The notes beneath the pieces are model-generated. The model was not told the DNA's origin. It saw nothing but the letters and a program-made list of their open reading frames with translations, and ran no database searches. Position numbers and translations under genes: made by a program. Shown piece by piece: positions 45,045 through 47,352 of a DNA stretch of 47,352 nt. Source of the stretch: an uncultured Bacteroidales bacterium (GTDB taxonomy: Bacteria; Bacteroidota; Bacteroidia; Bacteroidales; Bacteroidaceae). The DNA lies in the NCBI GenBank assembly GCA_945836755.1, contig CAMAMB010000014.1, positions 1 to 47,352 of the forward strand, given 5' to 3'. Position 1 is the first letter of the stretch. Every line of letters starts with the position of its first letter.

Positions 45045-46187
45045 ATGCCTACCCCCGCCGTCCGCCCGGAGCGCGAGTCGCAGTTTGAAGTGCTGCGACT
45101 CCTGGCCATGTTCATGGTGCTCATGCTCCATGCCAACTTCATCGCCCTCAAATTCCCCGCAGGGAGCCAGTTTGCGGCCCACCCCTACGTGGTCGCCACA
45201 CGCTGCCTTTTAGAGGCGGCCTCACTCGTGGCCGTCAACGTCTTCGTCCTGCTGTCGGGCTGGTTTGGCATCCGCCCGTCGCTGCGCGGAGCGCTCAATC
45301 TGCTCTTCACGCTGTGGTTCTACGGTCTCGTGCTGAGTGCCGGAGGTTGGTGTTGCGGCGTCGACGTCAGTCTCGACCACGTGGTCAAGGCCCTCAATGC
45401 CGGCCATGGGCTTTGGTTCATACGCAGCTATCTGCTGCTCTTCATCCTTGCCCCTGCACTCAATGCTTATGCCGAAGGGGCAGACCGCCGTCAGTTCCGC
45501 GCCCTGCTGGCCGCCTTCTTCACCCTCGCCTTCTACTTGGGCGTCTTTGAAAAGATGGCCGACTTCAACTATGGCTACTCGGCCCTCTTCTTCTGCGGCC
45601 TCTACCTCCTGGCGCGCTACATACGGCGCTTCTGTCCCCGCTTCACGCAGTGGTCGCGCCTGCGTTGCGCTGCCATATACGGCCTCTGCACCGTGGCCAC
45701 CACCCTTCTGATCATGCGCCCCTTCCTCGAGGCGCCCCACAGCCGGCGCGCAGGCATCGACAATACCTTCATGGCCTACGACAGCCCCTTCCTCGTGGCC
45801 GCGGCCCTCATGCTCGTCCTCATCTTCTCCCGCCGGCGCTTCCGCTCACGCCGGGTCAACCGCCTCGCAGCCGGCGCCCTGGCCGTCTACATCGTCCACT
45901 CTCATTTCGCCATCAATCCCTGGTTTCTCTCCACCAACCGCCTCATCTACACGTCGTTCGACGGCCCTCTCGCCCCCTTGCTCATGTTTCTGTTCCTGCT
46001 GGCCATCTTTACCGCCTGCCTGCTGGCCGACCTCGTCAGGCAGTGGTGCTGGGGCCGTCTGTGGCCGGTGGTGGAGCGCCTGCTGAGGCGACCGACTGCG
46101 CCGTGCCCAGCCGCAGCTGCCCCGCCGCCCGCGCCCTCTGCGCCCCTTCCGCCCCGGGCCGAGGAGTCTTCTTCTCCCGCTCCCTGA
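45045..46187 (+). CDS. Membrane acyltransferase, family 3 (OafA/YrhL-like)
   Basis: A 380-aa integral membrane protein of the acyltransferase 3 family, which transfers acetyl or other acyl groups to sugars of surface polysaccharides. It starts with the family signature 'FEVLRLLAMFMVLMLHANFI', the active-site His being about residue 31. About ten membrane segments follow, including 'LVAVNVFVLLSGWFGIRPS' and 'GLWFIRSYLLLFILAPALNA'. Near the end, 'LAAGALAVYIVHSHFAINPW' fits the family. The final 45 or so residues are Pro/Ala/Ser-rich and probably cytosolic. Earlier in-frame ATGs (44967 and 45012) fall within the preceding terminator, so ATG 45045 was chosen. The acceptor substrate is unknown. 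Confidence 0.85.
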   Translation: MPTPAVRPERESQFEVLRLLAMFMVLMLHANFIALKFPAGSQFAAHPYVVATRCLLEAASLVAVNVFVLLSGWFGIRPSLRGALNLLFTLWFYGLVLSAGGWCCGVDVSLDHVVKALNAGHGLWFIRSYLLLFILAPALNAYAEGADRRQFRALLAAFFTLAFYLGVFEKMADFNYGYSALFFCGLYLLARYIRRFCPRFTQWSRLRCAAIYGLCTVATTLLIMRPFLEAPHSRRAGIDNTFMAYDSPFLVAAALMLVLIFSRRRFRSRRVNRLAAGALAVYIVHSHFAINPWFLSTNRLIYTSFDGPLAPLLMFLFLLAIFTACLLADLVRQWCWGRLWPVVERLLRRPTAPCPAAAAPPPAPSAPLPPRAEESSSPAP

Positions 46188-46209
46188 CCTTCGGACAGGG
46201 GCATAAAGC

Positions 46210-46275
46210 ATTCCGCCAAGCATCTTGACGCGGCTCACAACCTCGTGAGGCGATCGCCCGGATGCTTGGCGGAAT
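46210..46275. other. Long 15-bp inverted repeat between convergent genes
   Basis: The arm ATTCCGCCAAGCATC (46210-46224) is perfectly complementary to 46261-46275. The 36-base interior has its own small stem, CTCAC (46234-46238) with GTGAG (46245-46249), giving a branched fold. It may be a bidirectional terminator, though T-runs are absent, or a repeat element. Confidence 0.6.
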
Positions 46276-46313
46276 ACGTGTAAAGGGCCGGCAGCCCGTA
46301 GGCCGCGAGGCCG

Positions 46314-46916
46314 TTATTCAAAGCGCACTGACGCAGGGATCTCGCGCAGCGTACCTATATACTTGAAAGGCACTGCGTATGACCTCTCCGTGTCGCTGCT
46401 CTCTGTATGACCGGCAAGCAGGTGGCAGTTTTCTATCTCGATGGTGTATTTGCTGCCGTCCTTGGTAATCACGAGGTCGCCGCTGTTGTATCTGTCAGCT
46501 TCCACGTACACCTTGCCTTCCGGCTCGTTCCTGCTCATGCCGAACGAACCGCTCACCAGATACTTCCCGGCGGGAATGCGGCATTCAGGTAAAGAAGAGA
46601 CCATCTCGTCCACTTCAAACATCACACCAATGGCTGAGATGGAAGAGGGGAGGGCACTAAAGTCCTGACGAAGGGCGGCGGAGATGTAGTCACAGGTATA
46701 GAAATCTATCTCGCAATAGGTTTTACCATTACTGCTACCCGAACTCTCGCAGTACCAGCCGGCGTGGGTGAAGTTGGCTGTCTCGCCGAGCACGCTCAGC
46801 GTCATATGGCCGGTGCCGGAGTTGCTGCTGCCACCGCCGTCGTCGTCGCCACAAGAAACCATAAAGCTTGCACAGAGGGCAAGCGCGCACATTGTAAACA
46901 ATTTAATTGCTTTCAT
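46314..46916 (-). CDS. Surface-exposed lipoprotein, unknown function
   Basis: A 200-aa lipoprotein with signal 'KAIKLFTMCALALCASFMVSC' (lipid Cys about residue 22). It continues 'GDDDGGGSSNSG', an acidic then flexible stretch like the surface-export signal of the lipoprotein at 40348. The folded part is beta-rich ('HMTLSVLGETANFTHAGWYC', 'YTIEIENCHLLAGH') with several Cys that could form disulfides. Family not recognised. The open frame runs 13 codons further upstream, but ATG 46916 matches the signal peptide. It has an exact -7 box 72 bases upstream and is convergent with the acyltransferase gene. Confidence 0.75.
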   Translation of the reverse strand: MKAIKLFTMCALALCASFMVSCGDDDGGGSSNSGTGHMTLSVLGETANFTHAGWYCESSGSSNGKTYCEIDFYTCDYISAALRQDFSALPSSISAIGVMFEVDEMVSSLPECRIPAGKYLVSGSFGMSRNEPEGKVYVEADRYNSGDLVITKDGSKYTIEIENCHLLAGHTESSDTERSYAVPFKYIGTLREIPASVRFE

Positions 46917-46988
46917 CGTATAATGTATGAAGGGTGAATAGATTGTCGTTGCCATTCTTCACGCTCTGCATACTTTGCAGAGCGGGCA

Positions 46989-46996
46989 CAAAGGTA
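46989..46996 (-). promoter_or_regulatory. -7 promoter box of the lipoprotein gene
   Basis: On the minus strand this reads TACCTTTG, an exact TAnnTTTG match, 72 bases upstream of the start at 46916. Confidence 0.65.
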
Positions 46997-47259
46997 TTAA
47001 GTTGTACCAAAAATCGGAGGCGGCACATCTTAATTATTTATAATTTTAAAGAAATGCCTGCACGAAACGTCGAAAAACGGGGTCGCGGAGGCAGAAAGCA
47101 GACAGCGTTGCCGTCTGCTCCGGCCACCGGCAGGTGGAATAACGGAGGCGTACGTCGGAACGCCCATTGCTCCCTCCCCCGCCCGCGCTGCCATGCACAG
47201 CGTGCACCAAAGGGACGGCGAGCGGCGCCGCGATATGGCCTGAAGCATAGGGGAATTTC
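46997..47259. other. Intergenic, no gene seen
   Basis: AT-rich to about 47050, then GC-rich. It holds a small hairpin, AGCAGAC (47097-47103) with GTCTGCT (47113-47119), but no convincing gene on either strand. Confidence 0.5.
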
Positions 47260-47352
47260 CTACATGTACATCCAGGAAAAACTACATGTACATCTAAGAA
47301 AAACTACATGTACATCCAGGAAAAACTACATGTACATCCAGGAAAAACTACA
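47260..47352. repeat. Phased 22-bp TACATGTA array, cluster 3 (five units, runs off the window)
   Basis: CTACATGTACAT starts at 47260, 47282, 47304 and 47326, with a truncated fifth unit at 47348, exactly 22 bases apart. Spacers are CCAGGAAAAA or CTAAGAAAAA, in the same orientation as cluster 1. The array continues beyond the window end. Confidence 0.85.

Noticed and set aside
47030-47248. 72-aa minus-strand open frame near the window end
   Set aside because: No family resemblance; low-complexity intergenic sequence beside a repeat array.

Overview
This is a visibly GC-rich chromosomal window from a member of Bacteroidales, most likely Prevotellaceae. The grounds are: exact Bacteroidetes -7 promoter boxes (TAnnTTTG) upstream of many genes; a C10 (interpain/streptopain-type) protease; lipoproteins with an acidic stretch straight after the lipid-bearing Cys; DUF3316 and DUF5020 proteins; and large secreted proteins ending in a short 'YDLSGRR...GIYIVNGKKVLVK'-type motif. 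The genus cannot be fixed from sequence reading alone. No rRNA, tRNA, phage, IS element or CRISPR array was seen.

Layout. 1-4.3 kb: a promoter-carrying repeat, a secreted C10 cysteine protease, a DUF1934 protein and an M20 dipeptidase. 4.3-5.1 kb (-): an outer-membrane barrel protein. 5.5-8.6 kb: a 944-aa secreted multidomain protein followed by a 54-aa peptide gene. 8.9-12.2 kb: a DUF5020 (Tsx-like) barrel and a TonB-dependent receptor with a dyad element over its promoter. 12.9-15.6 kb (-): parC. 16.1-25.5 kb (-): a 3064-aa M60-like (mucinase-type) metalloprotease followed by a 74-aa peptide gene. 26.6-33.1 kb: dedA, a DUF3316 protein, a 1174-aa metzincin protease, a 64-aa peptide gene and an S41 lipoprotein. 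33.3-40.3 kb: the leucine operon leuA-leuC-leuD-(citramalate-synthase-like)-leuB, preceded by a promoter and a candidate leader peptide rich in Leu/Ile codons. 40.3-44.9 kb: a surface lipoprotein and a GH95 glycosidase. 45.0-46.9 kb: a membrane acyltransferase and, convergent to it, another surface lipoprotein.

How the genes work together. The C10 protease, M60 protease, metzincin and GH95 fucosidase-type enzyme form a plausible set for degrading host glycoprotein or mucin. The M20 dipeptidase, TonB receptor and Tsx-like barrel would handle uptake and final breakdown. The leucine operon is a complete, ordinary branched-chain amino acid unit with an apparent attenuator.

Most interesting signals. 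(1) Three small proteins (54, 74 and 64 aa) share a weak pattern: basic start, aromatic + Pro/Ala, hydrophobic stretch ending near Gly-Ser, an [L/Y]SN[x][K/R] motif, and Trp near the C-terminus. Each is encoded directly downstream, on the same strand, of a giant secreted protein, and the two other large secreted enzymes lack such a partner. (2) Three intergenic arrays repeat TACATGTA in an exact 22-bp register (20 units seen). (3) The leu operon has a leader peptide and attenuator. (4) A 38-bp interrupted palindrome covers the TonB receptor promoter. Four unrelated 21-bp minisatellites also lie between genes.
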